Source of the DNA: Oceanobacillus_B kapialis
Lineage (GTDB): Bacteria; Bacillota; Bacilli; Bacillales; Amphibacillaceae
Strand: one strand, 5' to 3'
NCBI RefSeq assembly: GCF_042685265.1
Contig: NZ_JBHUMX010000042.1
DNA: 64,000 nt
Made by a program: the position numbers and the translations under genes. The notes beneath the pieces are model-generated. The model made no database searches. It was not told the DNA's origin and saw only the letters and a program-made list of their open reading frames with translations. This document shows positions 44,040 through 52,806 of the stretch, piece after piece; positions within the stretch are counted from its first letter, which is position 1, and each line of letters opens with the position of its first letter.

Positions 44040-44314
44040 ATTCAACCAGGATGGATGTCCTATCAACCAGGGGTGCTCTTCTATCAACCAATGGAGCTGT
44101 CCTATCAACCAGGGATGCTCTCCTATCAACCAAGGAAGCTGTCCTATCAACCAAGAGTTCCATTCAATCAACCACACAACGCTCTCCATCAACCAAGAGC
44201 TCCACTCAATCAACCACACAACCTCTTCCATCAACCAAGAGCTCCACTCAATCAACCACACAACGCTCTCCATCAACCAAGACACCTCCACTCAATCAAC
44301 CACGAAACGCTACA
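44040..44314 (+). repeat. 21-bp tandem array 2 (13 units, core AATCAACCA)
   Basis: Copies of (T/A/C)ATCAACCA start at 44040, 44061, 44082, 44103, 44124, 44145, 44166, 44187, 44208, 44229, 44250, 44271 and 44294, so all steps are exactly 21 except the last (23). Tails of 12 bases vary. From 44166 on, units alternate (tail acaacgctctc, then agagctccactc), making a 42-bp higher-order repeat. Because 21 is a multiple of 3, the array is open in several frames (QPRAPLNQP, SINQELH and similar), but no frame has a ribosome binding site. Confidence 0.92.
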
Positions 44315-44326
44315 ATGTTCTACTAA

Positions 44327-44364
44327 AAAAAGCAGTACAAAGGTCTGCCCTTTGTACTGCTTTT
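44327..44364. terminator. Terminator after the S9 peptidase gene
   Basis: A 16-bp perfect stem (aaaagcagtacaaagg / cctttgtactgctttt) with T-runs both ways separates array 2 from the peptidase gene. Confidence 0.9.
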
Positions 44365-44379
44365 CTACTAATTCTTATC

Positions 44380-46164
44380 CTATTGGTGCTTCTCCAAGAA
44401 ATCAAGCATCCTACTATATACTTTAATTTCATTTTCTTTTTTAGAGAAGCCGTGTCCTTCATCTTCTAGAACAAGGTATTCTACATCGCGGCCTTCACCT
44501 TCAAGCTTGGCAACGATTTGGTCTGATTCTTCTTTTACAACTCGTGGATCCTTCGCGCCCTGGATAACAAGCATTGGCTTTGTCATGCCATCAAGGTACG
44601 TTACTGGAGAATCTTTTATAAAACGTTCTTTATCGCGTTCAGGGTCTCCTAACCAACGATCCATGATCGGCTTCCAGTGTGGTGGTACAGAATTAACAAA
44701 GGTAAACAGATCAGATGGCCCAAAGATATCCACTACCGCTCTGAAATATTCTGCGTGACGTCCGTGAAGAAGCAGTGACATGTAACCACCATAGCTACCC
44801 CCAACGAGGAATAATTTATCTTTATCTGCGTAGTTGTTTTCAAATAACCACTCAATACCAGCAACATTGTCCAGACGAGGGCCTTCTCCCCAATCCTGTT
44901 CAACTAGCTTCACAAAGGAAGAGCCATAGCCTGTGCTCCCGCGGAAGTTCGGTGCGAAAATCGTGTAGCCGCGATTTAGTAAACATTGGAACATGGAGCG
45001 GAACATTTTACGCTCAGAAGCCTGTGGACCACCATGCGGCCAGAAAATGGTATAGCCATTATCGTTTTCCGGCAGGGCTTTGAATAATAATGCTTCGATT
45101 TCCATGCCGTCGAAGGATTTATAGGAAACTACTTCCGGCTCCACCATATCCGTACTGCTTACCCCAAGCACACTGTTATTGGTTAACTGTTCCCAGTCAC
45201 TTCCATTTTCTGTCTTGAAAATATTTGGTGGGATGGTAGCACTTCTTCCCAATAAATATACATTACCTGATTTGGTTACTTGCAGCTTGTCAATAACATC
45301 AATTGGAGTAGTTAAAGTTTCAACCTTATCAGACTCTAGGTCATAGCGATAAAGAACATCGACAACTCCCTTTTCTGCAGCAAGGTAGAAGCTATTGCTT
45401 TCTTTATGCCATTTTAATGTTTCTACACTTTCACCTTCAATGCTAAAAACGCTGGAGAAGGTTTTTTCTTTTATTTCATATTTTGCAACATAGCTATATT
45501 CACTTTCATAGTCTGTTACAAAATAGATTGTGTTGTCGTCAACGAAAACCGGATCGAAAACAACATGCACTTTTTCTGGGTCTGGCGTTAAATAGTTGAT
45601 GTCTTCACCGACTTTAACAAACCCTGTCACATACGTATTAGCAAATGAACGCACATAGACAAACGCCTGTTCATCATCAGAAACTGCTGCCAAATTGGTT
45701 GGGGATGTTTCCCCTTCATTTAATAGCTTATCCGTACCATCCTCCAAATTACGTACACGTGCATTCAAAAACGATGGATTCCCTTCTGAAGTCATATAAT
45801 ACAGACGATTACCATCATCGCTTAAGTGTGCAAAAAAGTACTTTTCTTCAGGGTCACCTGTTACAAGTGGCTGTGGTAGCCCCCCAGTTGGTGGAAGAGC
45901 GTAAATTTGGTGGTTCTCATCTCCATCTTTATCGTACCCAGCAAGCACATAACGCCCTTCTGGATCAAACTTTAAAAAGCTAACTGATTCATCGTTGTGT
46001 GCGAATAAGTACGGGAAGTTGTCGGGTAAATCCATTCCCCAGATGTTCACTTTGCCATTTAGATTAGAGCTGAATAAAAGCCGTTGCTCGTCACTGCTGA
46101 CTGTGAAATTAGTAATTACATACGTTCTAAAAAACTGTTCAACTGTTGGTTTAGGAAATTTCAT
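44380..46164 (-). CDS. S9 family peptidase (acylaminoacyl-peptidase-like)
   Basis: The protein is 594 aa. An N-terminal beta-propeller of about 330 residues (repeats such as 'SDEQRLLFSSNLNGKVNIWG', 'FDPEGRYVLAGYDKDGDENH') guards an alpha/beta-hydrolase domain. That domain has the oxyanion region 'IFWPHGGPQASE', nucleophile elbow LVGGSYGGYMS (Ser), Asp in 'VIQGAKDPRV' and His in EDEGHGFSK. No signal peptide, so it probably trims short peptides in the cytoplasm. It lies between glmM and glmS, an unusual place. Confidence 0.9.
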   Translation of the reverse strand: MKFPKPTVEQFFRTYVITNFTVSSDEQRLLFSSNLNGKVNIWGMDLPDNFPYLFAHNDESVSFLKFDPEGRYVLAGYDKDGDENHQIYALPPTGGLPQPLVTGDPEEKYFFAHLSDDGNRLYYMTSEGNPSFLNARVRNLEDGTDKLLNEGETSPTNLAAVSDDEQAFVYVRSFANTYVTGFVKVGEDINYLTPDPEKVHVVFDPVFVDDNTIYFVTDYESEYSYVAKYEIKEKTFSSVFSIEGESVETLKWHKESNSFYLAAEKGVVDVLYRYDLESDKVETLTTPIDVIDKLQVTKSGNVYLLGRSATIPPNIFKTENGSDWEQLTNNSVLGVSSTDMVEPEVVSYKSFDGMEIEALLFKALPENDNGYTIFWPHGGPQASERKMFRSMFQCLLNRGYTIFAPNFRGSTGYGSSFVKLVEQDWGEGPRLDNVAGIEWLFENNYADKDKLFLVGGSYGGYMSLLLHGRHAEYFRAVVDIFGPSDLFTFVNSVPPHWKPIMDRWLGDPERDKERFIKDSPVTYLDGMTKPMLVIQGAKDPRVVKEESDQIVAKLEGEGRDVEYLVLEDEGHGFSKKENEIKVYSRMLDFLEKHQ

Positions 46165-46416
46165 TCTTGTATTGCCCCCTTTAAATTAGTAGCTTACACA
46201 TTAATGTTAGAAAATTTTATCTCTTGCCATTATAACGTATTTAGCGACGATCCGATAGGATTTGGTTTGTAGCTCTAGCATAGCATTGGCATCATATCGT
46301 ATAAACAGCCTGTAGATGGTTGTTAACTCCGACTGAAGGCTGAGATAGTTACCCTTCTTTCCTCTTTATAATGCTGTTTATAAAACTAAATATTCAGTTA
46401 TTATACCTTAGAATTA

Positions 46417-46443
46417 AAGCCGCTCCTTTAACAAGAGCGGCTT
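46417..46443. terminator. Terminator after glmM
   Basis: The arms aagccgctc and gagcggctt lie directly before the glmM stop codon's downstream end, followed on the minus strand by tttaattc. Confidence 0.75.
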
Positions 46444-46449
46444 CCTATA

Positions 46450-47796
46450 TTACTTTTCCAAACCAAGAAGGCTTTCAATTAAATCAGCAACGCGGTTAAC
46501 GTATTTCTCACAATCGTCCTTGGTTGGAGCTTCTACCATTACGCGAACAAGTGGCTCTGTTCCTGAAGGACGTACTAACACGCGGCCGTCCTCACCCAGT
46601 TCCTGTTCTACCGCTTCAATTTCACTTAAAATACGGCTATTGGTTAATGCTTCATTTTTGTCGGTTACGCGAACGTTTTTTAGAACCTGTGGGAAAATAG
46701 TCATCTCACTCGCTAGTTCTGAAAGCTTTTTGCCCGTTTCCTTCAAGACATTAACTAGTTGAAGGGCTGAAAGCATTCCATCACCAGTCGTTATGTAATC
46801 AAGGAAAATAATATGGCCAGACTGCTCACCACCAAGGTTATAGCCGCCTCTACGCATTTCTTCCATTACATAACGATCTCCTACAGATGTCTTATCACTG
46901 CGCATCTCGTTTTCTTCCAATGCCTTATAAAAACCGATGTTACTCATTACAGTTGATACAACCGTATTGTGACGAAGGCTACCTTTTTCCTTCATATGCT
47001 TGGCACAGATGAACATGATTTGATCTCCGTCGACAATATTACCTTTTTCATCCACAGCGATTAATCGGTCTCCGTCACCATCAAAAGCAAGGCCAATGTC
47101 TGCCCCTTTATCCAAAACAAACTGCTGAAGTGTTTCAGGGTGAGTAGAACCAACGCCATCGTTAATATTTAACCCATCAGGAGATGAACCAATTGAATAG
47201 ATATCGGCTTCAAGATCAGCGAATAAATGGGTTGCTAAACTGGACGTGGAGCCATGTGCACAATCAACGGCAATTTTCAGTCCGTCAAAATCATTATCTA
47301 CCGTATCTTTCAAGTATGATAAGTACTTTTGACCACCTTCAAAATAGTCATTGACCGTTCCAATATTTCCACCAATAGGGCGAGGAAGCTCATCCTCTCC
47401 ATCAATTAAAGCTTCAATTTCGTTTTCCTGATCATCAGTCAGTTTAAAACCATCTGGACCGAAAAATTTAATCCCGTTGTCTTCTACTGGGTTATGGGAA
47501 GCTGAAATCATGACACCAGCTTGTGAGCTTGTTGCTTTTGTTAGAAAGGCAACACCAGGCGTGGAAATAACTCCAAGACGCATTACTTCTGCACCGATGG
47601 AAAGTAATCCCGCAAGCAAAGCGCCTTCCAACATGTGCCCGGAAATACGGGTGTCTCTCCCAATAATAACTTTAGGACGTTGAGTATCTTTTGTTAAGAC
47701 ATATCCGCCAAAACGTCCTAGTTTAAAAGCAAGTTCTGGCGTAAGACCTTCGTTTGCAACACCGCGGACACCATCTGTTCCAAAATATTTTCCCAT
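46450..47796 (-). CDS. glmM: Phosphoglucosamine mutase
   Basis: The start ATG 47796 (MGKYFGTDGVRGVANEG) follows AAAGGAGAG; the frame runs 8 codons further without support. The 448-aa enzyme converts glucosamine-6-phosphate to glucosamine-1-phosphate. Visible are the phosphoserine loop GVMISASHNPVEDNG, the metal loop LAFDGDGDRLIAVD, 'GGEQSGHIIFLDYITTGDGM' for substrate recognition and RPSGTEPLVRVMVE for phosphate binding. It follows cdaA-cdaR in the conserved order; in other Firmicutes GlmM binds CdaA and restrains c-di-AMP synthesis. Confidence 0.98.
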   Translation of the reverse strand: MGKYFGTDGVRGVANEGLTPELAFKLGRFGGYVLTKDTQRPKVIIGRDTRISGHMLEGALLAGLLSIGAEVMRLGVISTPGVAFLTKATSSQAGVMISASHNPVEDNGIKFFGPDGFKLTDDQENEIEALIDGEDELPRPIGGNIGTVNDYFEGGQKYLSYLKDTVDNDFDGLKIAVDCAHGSTSSLATHLFADLEADIYSIGSSPDGLNINDGVGSTHPETLQQFVLDKGADIGLAFDGDGDRLIAVDEKGNIVDGDQIMFICAKHMKEKGSLRHNTVVSTVMSNIGFYKALEENEMRSDKTSVGDRYVMEEMRRGGYNLGGEQSGHIIFLDYITTGDGMLSALQLVNVLKETGKKLSELASEMTIFPQVLKNVRVTDKNEALTNSRILSEIEAVEQELGEDGRVLVRPSGTEPLVRVMVEAPTKDDCEKYVNRVADLIESLLGLEK

Positions 47797-47841
47797 ATCA
47801 TTTCTCTCCTTTGTATCCAAATCTACCGTACGTAGACTGTT

Positions 47842-49086
47842 TTATTCCTGAGGCTCTGTAGCTTCAATAATCTCTATCGTAGCTTGTTCAAATTCAGGCT
47901 CTATTTCTATTCCTTCTGGCCCTTCAACTGAGATTGGAACCTCATGTTCACCTGGTTCAAGCTCACTCAAATCAACGGCAAGTCGGAAATCCTCTTCATT
48001 TACATCACTTATATCTGTCTGGTTTCCACTAATCGTAATATTCATCTCGGCATTCTCTGGTTCCAGGAAGGTCGCATCAAGCTCGTCCCCTAAACCTTCA
48101 AGCTCAATTGGCATTGCTTCCAATGTTTCGGTTTGGGATAACTCAACAGAAACTTCGACTGTTTCATTATTTGCGACGCTTGCCCCATCTGGTAATGTAA
48201 GAGCCGCCTCAATGGTACCAGACTCTGTTATATCTGATAAATCAATTTCTTCTGTGTTAACTGCTTCAAGGCCTTCAAGAACGCTATTACGGGCAAACAC
48301 TTCGACTTCCTCAACATTTGGAGAAATGGACGTAAGTGAATAGCCATCTGGGAGTTCACCAGTTGTTTCTACACTCAACGGTACTGTCTTACTCGGGTTA
48401 TCAATATTCGCTGAGACGACTACATTTTGAGGTTCGACATTTACATCTAATGGGTTACCCTGGCTATCATATACATTCACAGGTACTTCCCTACTGTCTA
48501 CTGAACGATCAAGCCCCGCTAAATCTACATAGACTTTTACAATACCGATTCTGTCAATAACACTTTTTGCACTCGAAATAGTAACGGTATTCGGTTGAAC
48601 TTCGTAGTCGCCCAGCTCATAACCTTGCGCGAGCTGGTTCTCATTTAAAAAGTCTACAGCTACATTAAACTCCTCTGTAGCCTTCTCTTCTATTACTACG
48701 TCAACTTGCTTCGGCTCAATATAGGCATCGATATCTGGAGAAATTGTATGCTGAATCTCCACCCTATGCTCTCCTGCTTCATAGCCTTCCAGATCAACAA
48801 AGACTTCAAAATTTCGGTTTGTAAGAACTGGCGTTATAATGCCGGGAGATCCTTGCATGGTAACTGTCACATTCTCAGGCACTCCACTTACGACATAATT
48901 CTCAGAATCAATTCTTATTTCAACAGGTACATCCGTTATAGTCTGAGTGTCGTCTGATTGACTTGGGAAGGTGGGGTCATTAGCTGTTGGCCTGTTCGTT
49001 TCTACATTAACAAACACATATAGCAAAACTGCTAACGCCAGGGAAATCACGCGAACAAACCACTTACTTCTGAACCAGTTATCCAT
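47842..49086 (-). CDS. cdaR: CdaA regulatory protein (YbbR domains)
   Basis: The protein is 414 aa. It has one N-terminal membrane helix ('FVRVISLALAVLLYVFVNVE') and an extracellular region with four YbbR domains (for example 'YVVSGVPENVTVTMQGSPGI', 'TVTISSAKSVIDRIGIVKVY', 'GYSLTSISPNVEEVEVFARN'). CdaR modulates the diadenylate cyclase CdaA across the membrane. Its start overlaps the cdaA stop by 8 bases, so translation is coupled. The acidic tail (EATEPQE) and overall acidity may suit a salt-tolerant host. Confidence 0.95.
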   Translation of the reverse strand: MDNWFRSKWFVRVISLALAVLLYVFVNVETNRPTANDPTFPSQSDDTQTITDVPVEIRIDSENYVVSGVPENVTVTMQGSPGIITPVLTNRNFEVFVDLEGYEAGEHRVEIQHTISPDIDAYIEPKQVDVVIEEKATEEFNVAVDFLNENQLAQGYELGDYEVQPNTVTISSAKSVIDRIGIVKVYVDLAGLDRSVDSREVPVNVYDSQGNPLDVNVEPQNVVVSANIDNPSKTVPLSVETTGELPDGYSLTSISPNVEEVEVFARNSVLEGLEAVNTEEIDLSDITESGTIEAALTLPDGASVANNETVEVSVELSQTETLEAMPIELEGLGDELDATFLEPENAEMNITISGNQTDISDVNEEDFRLAVDLSELEPGEHEVPISVEGPEGIEIEPEFEQATIEIIEATEPQE

Positions 49087-49900
49087 TCTTTTTCCCCCTC
49101 CATTTCCAAGACTTCTTCTCAGAGGTTTTCACATTTAAGGATAGATTCTCGCTCAACATTTTTCTTAGCTCATCCGTGTCCAATTCTCTATGTAGCTCAC
49201 CGTTTTTGGTACAAGAGATATTTCCAGTTTCCTCAGACACGACAATTGTAAGGGCATCCGTCACTTCACTAATTCCCATAGCCGCTCTATGTCTTGTCCC
49301 TAATTCTTTTGAGATAAAAGGACTTTCAGAGAGCGGGAGATAACAGGCAGCCGCAACAAGTTCTTCCCCTTTAATAATAACCGCACCGTCATGTAATGGG
49401 GTGTTAGGCGTGAAAATATTTGTTAGCAGCTGATGGGTCAGCTTTCCCCCGATTGGTATCCCTGTCTCTGCATAATCCCCAATACCTGTTTCTCGTTCAA
49501 TCGAAATAAGGGCACCAATGCGGCGCTTTGCCATATAGACACAGGACTGGATGATTGCGTCAATATTCTGTTCAATAATTTCTTCTTCAGAGCGGGACCC
49601 CCGTCCAAAGATATTTCCTCTTCCTAGCTGCTCCAATGCTCGGCGAAGCTCTGGCTGGAATAATATTATTATAACGATAAGCCCCCATCTTATGGCCTGG
49701 TTGGTAATCCATTGGATCGTTTGAAGTTCTAAAACGATACTTAAGAGCCATACGGCCAAAACAACAGCAATTCCTTTTAATAGCTGGATTGCTTTTGTCC
49801 CTCTGATGAGCATGATTAATTTATATAATATATACCAGACAAGAGCAACGTCTACGCCTATCCTCAGGAGTTGTAAAAGATCGAATCCCTCACCAAGCAT
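49079..49900 (-). CDS. cdaA: Diadenylate cyclase CdaA
   Basis: The protein is 273 aa. Three N-terminal helices anchor it; the DAC domain has the catalytic DGA motif in 'TPLHDGAVIIKGEELVAAAC' and RHR in 'LGTRHRAAMGISEVTDALT'. It makes c-di-AMP from two ATP, which controls potassium and osmolyte transport and wall synthesis. AAAAGGATGG precedes ATG 49900. A 250-bp gap with a hairpin repeat and a terminator separates it from rsiW, so it probably has its own promoter. Confidence 0.97.
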   Translation of the reverse strand: MLGEGFDLLQLLRIGVDVALVWYILYKLIMLIRGTKAIQLLKGIAVVLAVWLLSIVLELQTIQWITNQAIRWGLIVIIILFQPELRRALEQLGRGNIFGRGSRSEEEIIEQNIDAIIQSCVYMAKRRIGALISIERETGIGDYAETGIPIGGKLTHQLLTNIFTPNTPLHDGAVIIKGEELVAAACYLPLSESPFISKELGTRHRAAMGISEVTDALTIVVSEETGNISCTKNGELHRELDTDELRKMLSENLSLNVKTSEKKSWKWRGKKNG

Positions 49901-50046
49901 ATGTATCCATCCTTTTACATATCATATTCGTTCCACCGTTCTATAGATAGTAACGCTTTCTATTATAACATACTTTGCTTTAGGACACGTGTGGAAAGGT
50001 GTATCGGAGCCCATAATAAATATGCCATAGAAAGTATAAGGGGGAC

Positions 50047-50100
50047 CTTCATTTGGCGTGTGGTATCTCCCCCCTTCACCAGATGTTAGTTGAACAAACG
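50047..50100 (+). repeat. Hairpin repeat element, copy 1
   Basis: It reads cttcatttggcg...tctcccc...agatgttagttgaac and then aaacg. It aligns with 60998-61053 almost throughout. The stem CATTTGG/CCAGATG is kept in both copies although the bases differ. Confidence 0.65.
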
Positions 50101-50112
50101 GGATTAAAAAAA

Positions 50113-50139
50113 CCCAAACCTTTTTTCAAAGAATTTGGG
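50113..50139 (-). terminator. Terminator after rsiW
   Basis: The arms cccaaa (50113) and tttggg (50134), followed on the minus strand by seven T, lie 13 bases past the rsiW stop. Confidence 0.8.
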
Positions 50140-50151
50140 ATTGAGACTGAC

Positions 50152-50793
50152 TTAAAATGCAAAGATACTTCTAAATAAATTTTTCAAGTTGTACCAAATC
50201 CACTCAAAGACCTGATCAACAAGCTTTAATTCCCCATTTACCTCACCAACTGAAGCCATTAACCCTTCACTTTCAATCGGATTTTCGATAAGCTTGCCAT
50301 TAATAAGGGTAACATTGCCATCAATGGTCCCCTTTATCACGAGGTTCCCATTCTTGACTAAGAGATCTCCTTCTACGGTGACATCCTCAGGTACAATGAC
50401 TGTATCCCCTTCAATAACAAGATTCTCCTGTTTGGAAACCACTAACTCGCTATCCTGATTCCATGCCGAAAAGACACCGCTCATCATAAAAATTAAAAAA
50501 ATGGCTGCTGCCGTAATAATCGGGTGCGCTTTAAACCACCGCCCGTATTTCATTCGCTTCTTCTCTGTTGGAAGTCTCTTCATTACATTAGCCGTGAAAT
50601 TCGCAGGTGGTTCTATATGTTCCGTACTTTGAAGCAGTGTAATTGTGCGCTTCAACTCACGGAAATGCTTTTGACAGACTTCACATTCTTCCAGATGAAG
50701 CCGCAGTTTTTTCTCTTCTTCACTGGATAAATCCCCGTCCAGATATTGATGCATTAATAAGGACGCTTCATGATTACAATTCAAGTGAATCAC
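50152..50793 (-). CDS. rsiW: Anti-sigma-W factor RsiW
   Basis: The protein is 213 aa. The N-terminal zinc-binding anti-sigma domain has the H-x3-C-x2-C motif (HLEECEVC, residues about 33-40) preceded by 'QYLDGDLSSEEEKKLR'. A single membrane helix is at about 89-108. The outer part, with 'NLVIEGDTVIVPEDVTVEGD', is where PrsW and RasP would start the proteolysis that frees SigW. It lies 6 bp after sigW. Length matches the family. Confidence 0.92.
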   Translation of the reverse strand: MIHLNCNHEASLLMHQYLDGDLSSEEEKKLRLHLEECEVCQKHFRELKRTITLLQSTEHIEPPANFTANVMKRLPTEKKRMKYGRWFKAHPIITAAAIFLIFMMSGVFSAWNQDSELVVSKQENLVIEGDTVIVPEDVTVEGDLLVKNGNLVIKGTIDGNVTLINGKLIENPIESEGLMASVGEVNGELKLVDQVFEWIWYNLKNLFRSIFAF

Positions 50794-50799
50794 ACTCCT

Positions 50800-51363
50800 T
50801 TACACGTGACGAAGCTTTTTCCGTAAAGCTTCTCTCCCTCGATGGATTCGGGTCTTCACGGTTCCTAATGGAATATCCAGAATGTCGCTGATTTCTTGTA
50901 GGGAGAACTCTTCTAGGTAACGCAATATGATAATACTGCGATACTTTGGAGGTAGCTCTGAAATTTCCTGATGTATATAGCGCTGTAATTCCATACCTTC
51001 AACTTCTTCGCCAGGCAAACGACCTTGATCAGCCAATTGCGAGTACATGTTTAAACCTTCCGTTCCTTTAATCTCCGCATCTAGGTAATAATCCGGCTTA
51101 CGTTTACGGATTCGGTCAATAGTTAAATTTGTTGCAATCCGATAAAGCCATGTGGAAAATTTCCGTTTTTCATCAAAAGAATGGATGTTCACATATGCTC
51201 GAATAAAAGCTTCTTGTGCTATATCCTCTGCCTCGTGTGCATTACCAAGCATGCGATAACAATGTTGATAGATCTTGCTTTGAAAAAATGAGACAACATC
51301 CTCAAAAGCAGATTGATCCCCTTTTTTCACTTTTTTTATTTTCTCTGTTATAAATTGTTCCAT
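50800..51363 (-). CDS. sigW: ECF sigma factor SigW
   Basis: The start ATG 51363 (MEQFITEKIKKVKKGD) follows GGAGGT; the frame extends 7 codons upstream without need. The protein is 187 aa. Region 2 is 'MLGNAHEAEDIAQEAFIRAY' with 'KFSTWLYRIATNLTIDRIRK'; region 4 is 'FSLQEISDILDIPLGTVKTR'. It directs the envelope-stress and antimicrobial-peptide response. A perfect SigW-type promoter lies upstream, so it activates its own operon with rsiW. Confidence 0.96.
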   Translation of the reverse strand: MEQFITEKIKKVKKGDQSAFEDVVSFFQSKIYQHCYRMLGNAHEAEDIAQEAFIRAYVNIHSFDEKRKFSTWLYRIATNLTIDRIRKRKPDYYLDAEIKGTEGLNMYSQLADQGRLPGEEVEGMELQRYIHQEISELPPKYRSIIILRYLEEFSLQEISDILDIPLGTVKTRIHRGREALRKKLRHV

Positions 51364-51397
51364 ACAAGTACCTCCGCCAATCATGCGGTATTTATCA

Positions 51398-51423
51398 TAC
51401 GATTCTATGTAAAAAAGGTTTCA
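51398..51423 (-). promoter_or_regulatory. Autoregulatory SigW promoter
   Basis: On the minus strand TGAAAC (51423-51418) and CGTA (51401-51398) are spaced by 16 bases, the SigW consensus. It lies about 35 bases before the sigW start. Confidence 0.92.
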
Positions 51424-51511
51424 ATTTAAGATAAAAAATTTTTTTGGTTTAAGATTTCAGGGAAATGGGTAGTTTCTTACTATACATTATACTAAATAGG
51501 AGGAAAGTTTT

Positions 51512-51661
51512 GTGAGTAATTCAACACTTTTGCAAAAAATTGAGCAATGTCGTGAAGAGATGCTTTCGTTAAGCCGCTCTCACTCCCTAACTTCAGAGGC
51601 TGTAATTACCTCCAGTGTAAAACTAGACCAACTAATGAATGAATACGAAAATAAAAAATAA
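51512..51661 (+). CDS. Spo0E-like aspartyl-phosphate phosphatase
   Basis: GTG 51512 lies after TAGGAGGAAAG. The 49-aa peptide starts MSNSTLLQKIEQCREEMLSL and ends with 'VITSSVKLDQLMNEYENKK', matching the Spo0E family pattern (helix, then S-x-x-L-D-x-L-hydrophobic-N-x-Y). Such small proteins remove phosphate from Spo0A and delay sporulation. The usual SQ-x-L-D is here SV-K-L-D. It is divergent from sigW and convergent with rocF. Confidence 0.85.
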   Translation: MSNSTLLQKIEQCREEMLSLSRSHSLTSEAVITSSVKLDQLMNEYENKK

Positions 51662-51704
51662 TAAAAACCATCCTACATACATCAATGTGTTAACTATAAA
51701 GTGT

Positions 51705-51743
51705 AAAAAGACATTAAATCAATAAATGATTTAATGTCTTTTT
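51705..51743. terminator. Bidirectional terminator between the Spo0E-like gene and rocF
   Basis: A perfect 16-bp stem (aaaaagacattaaatc / gatttaatgtcttttt) with T-runs on both strands. Confidence 0.92.
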
Positions 51744-51755
51744 AGTAATATAGCA

Positions 51756-52661
51756 CTATTTTAATTTCTCACCAAACAATGAACCCATAAGGGCAACTGC
51801 GGCGACAGCTGTCTTATTTTTCTCATCTAAAATTGGGTTTACTTCGACAAATTCTGCAGATGTAATGCATTCTGCTTCTGCAAGCATTTCCATTGCCAAA
51901 TGACTCTCCCGATAAGACATGCCGCCAATTACAGGCGTACCAACTCCGGGAGCCTCTGAAGGATCCAACCCATCCAGATCCAAACTTAAATGCACTCCAT
52001 CTGTTCTTTCTTTTAAATATTCGATGGCTTCCTCCATTACAGCAGGCATTCCCATTCGATCTATTTCATGCATGGAAAAAACTTTAATCCCTTTCTCGCG
52101 AATTAACGCTTTTTCCCCAGGATCTAATGACCTCGCTCCGATTATAACAATATTCTCTGGCTTAACTTTTGGTTCATATGCAGAAATATTGGTTAGGCGA
52201 TCGTCCCCTATACCAAGGCTAACTGCTAGTGGCATGCCATGAATATTTCCAGAGGGTGAAGTTTCTTCTGAATTCAAATCACCGTGCGCGTCATACCAGA
52301 TCACACCAAGGCTTTCGTAGTGCTTGGATATTCCAGCAAGAGTCCCAATTGCAATACTATGGTCACCACCGAAAACTAATGGAAAACGTCCCGACTCTAT
52401 TTCTTTATCTACCATATCTGATAACTTTTCATTTGCTTCAATCACTTGAACAAGATTTTTTAGATTACTATTAGACTGATTAGCCTGATCCGCCGAGGGC
52501 CTATTGATCGGAATGTCCCCCAAATCATGTACTTTAAATTCTAACTCTTCAAGTTTTTCAATTGCCCCAGCATAGCGCAAAGCACTCGGACCCATATCCA
52601 CCCCACGTCGACTCTGCCCAAGATCCATTGGAACCCCTATAATTGATATGTCTTTTTTCAT
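51756..52661 (-). CDS. rocF: Arginase
   Basis: The protein is 301 aa, a binuclear manganese enzyme that splits arginine into ornithine and urea. Metal ligands are visible in VFGGDHSIAIG, WYDAHGDLNS and 'HLSLDLDGLDPSEAPGVGTP'; it begins 'DISIIGVPMDLGQSRRGVDM' as other bacillar arginases do. AGGAGGCG precedes ATG 52661. In this group rocF often sits next to sigW, whereas in B. subtilis it is in the roc cluster. Confidence 0.96.
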   Translation of the reverse strand: MKKDISIIGVPMDLGQSRRGVDMGPSALRYAGAIEKLEELEFKVHDLGDIPINRPSADQANQSNSNLKNLVQVIEANEKLSDMVDKEIESGRFPLVFGGDHSIAIGTLAGISKHYESLGVIWYDAHGDLNSEETSPSGNIHGMPLAVSLGIGDDRLTNISAYEPKVKPENIVIIGARSLDPGEKALIREKGIKVFSMHEIDRMGMPAVMEEAIEYLKERTDGVHLSLDLDGLDPSEAPGVGTPVIGGMSYRESHLAMEMLAEAECITSAEFVEVNPILDEKNKTAVAAVALMGSLFGEKLK

Positions 52662-52806
52662 GTAAGCGCCTCCTCCATTCTATTTTAGCTAAAAAGTAAG
52701 AGGTGACTCAACTCAGCATTTAGATGAATATATATACAAGAGAGTATTTTAGGTGATAGCTTTTGTTTGAGGAGGAGGGTAGTGGTGAATGTTTATTGGC
52801 ATGTCG

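Noticed and set aside
44040..44314. CRISPR array
   Set aside because: The conserved core is only 9 bp, the period is 21 bp, there are no 30-bp spacers and no cas genes are in the window.
43985..44469. Three overlapping open frames (113, 140 and 145 codons) across array 2
   Set aside because: They exist because a 21-bp period without stops is open in several frames. None has a ribosome binding site, and the peptides are only repeats of the array.
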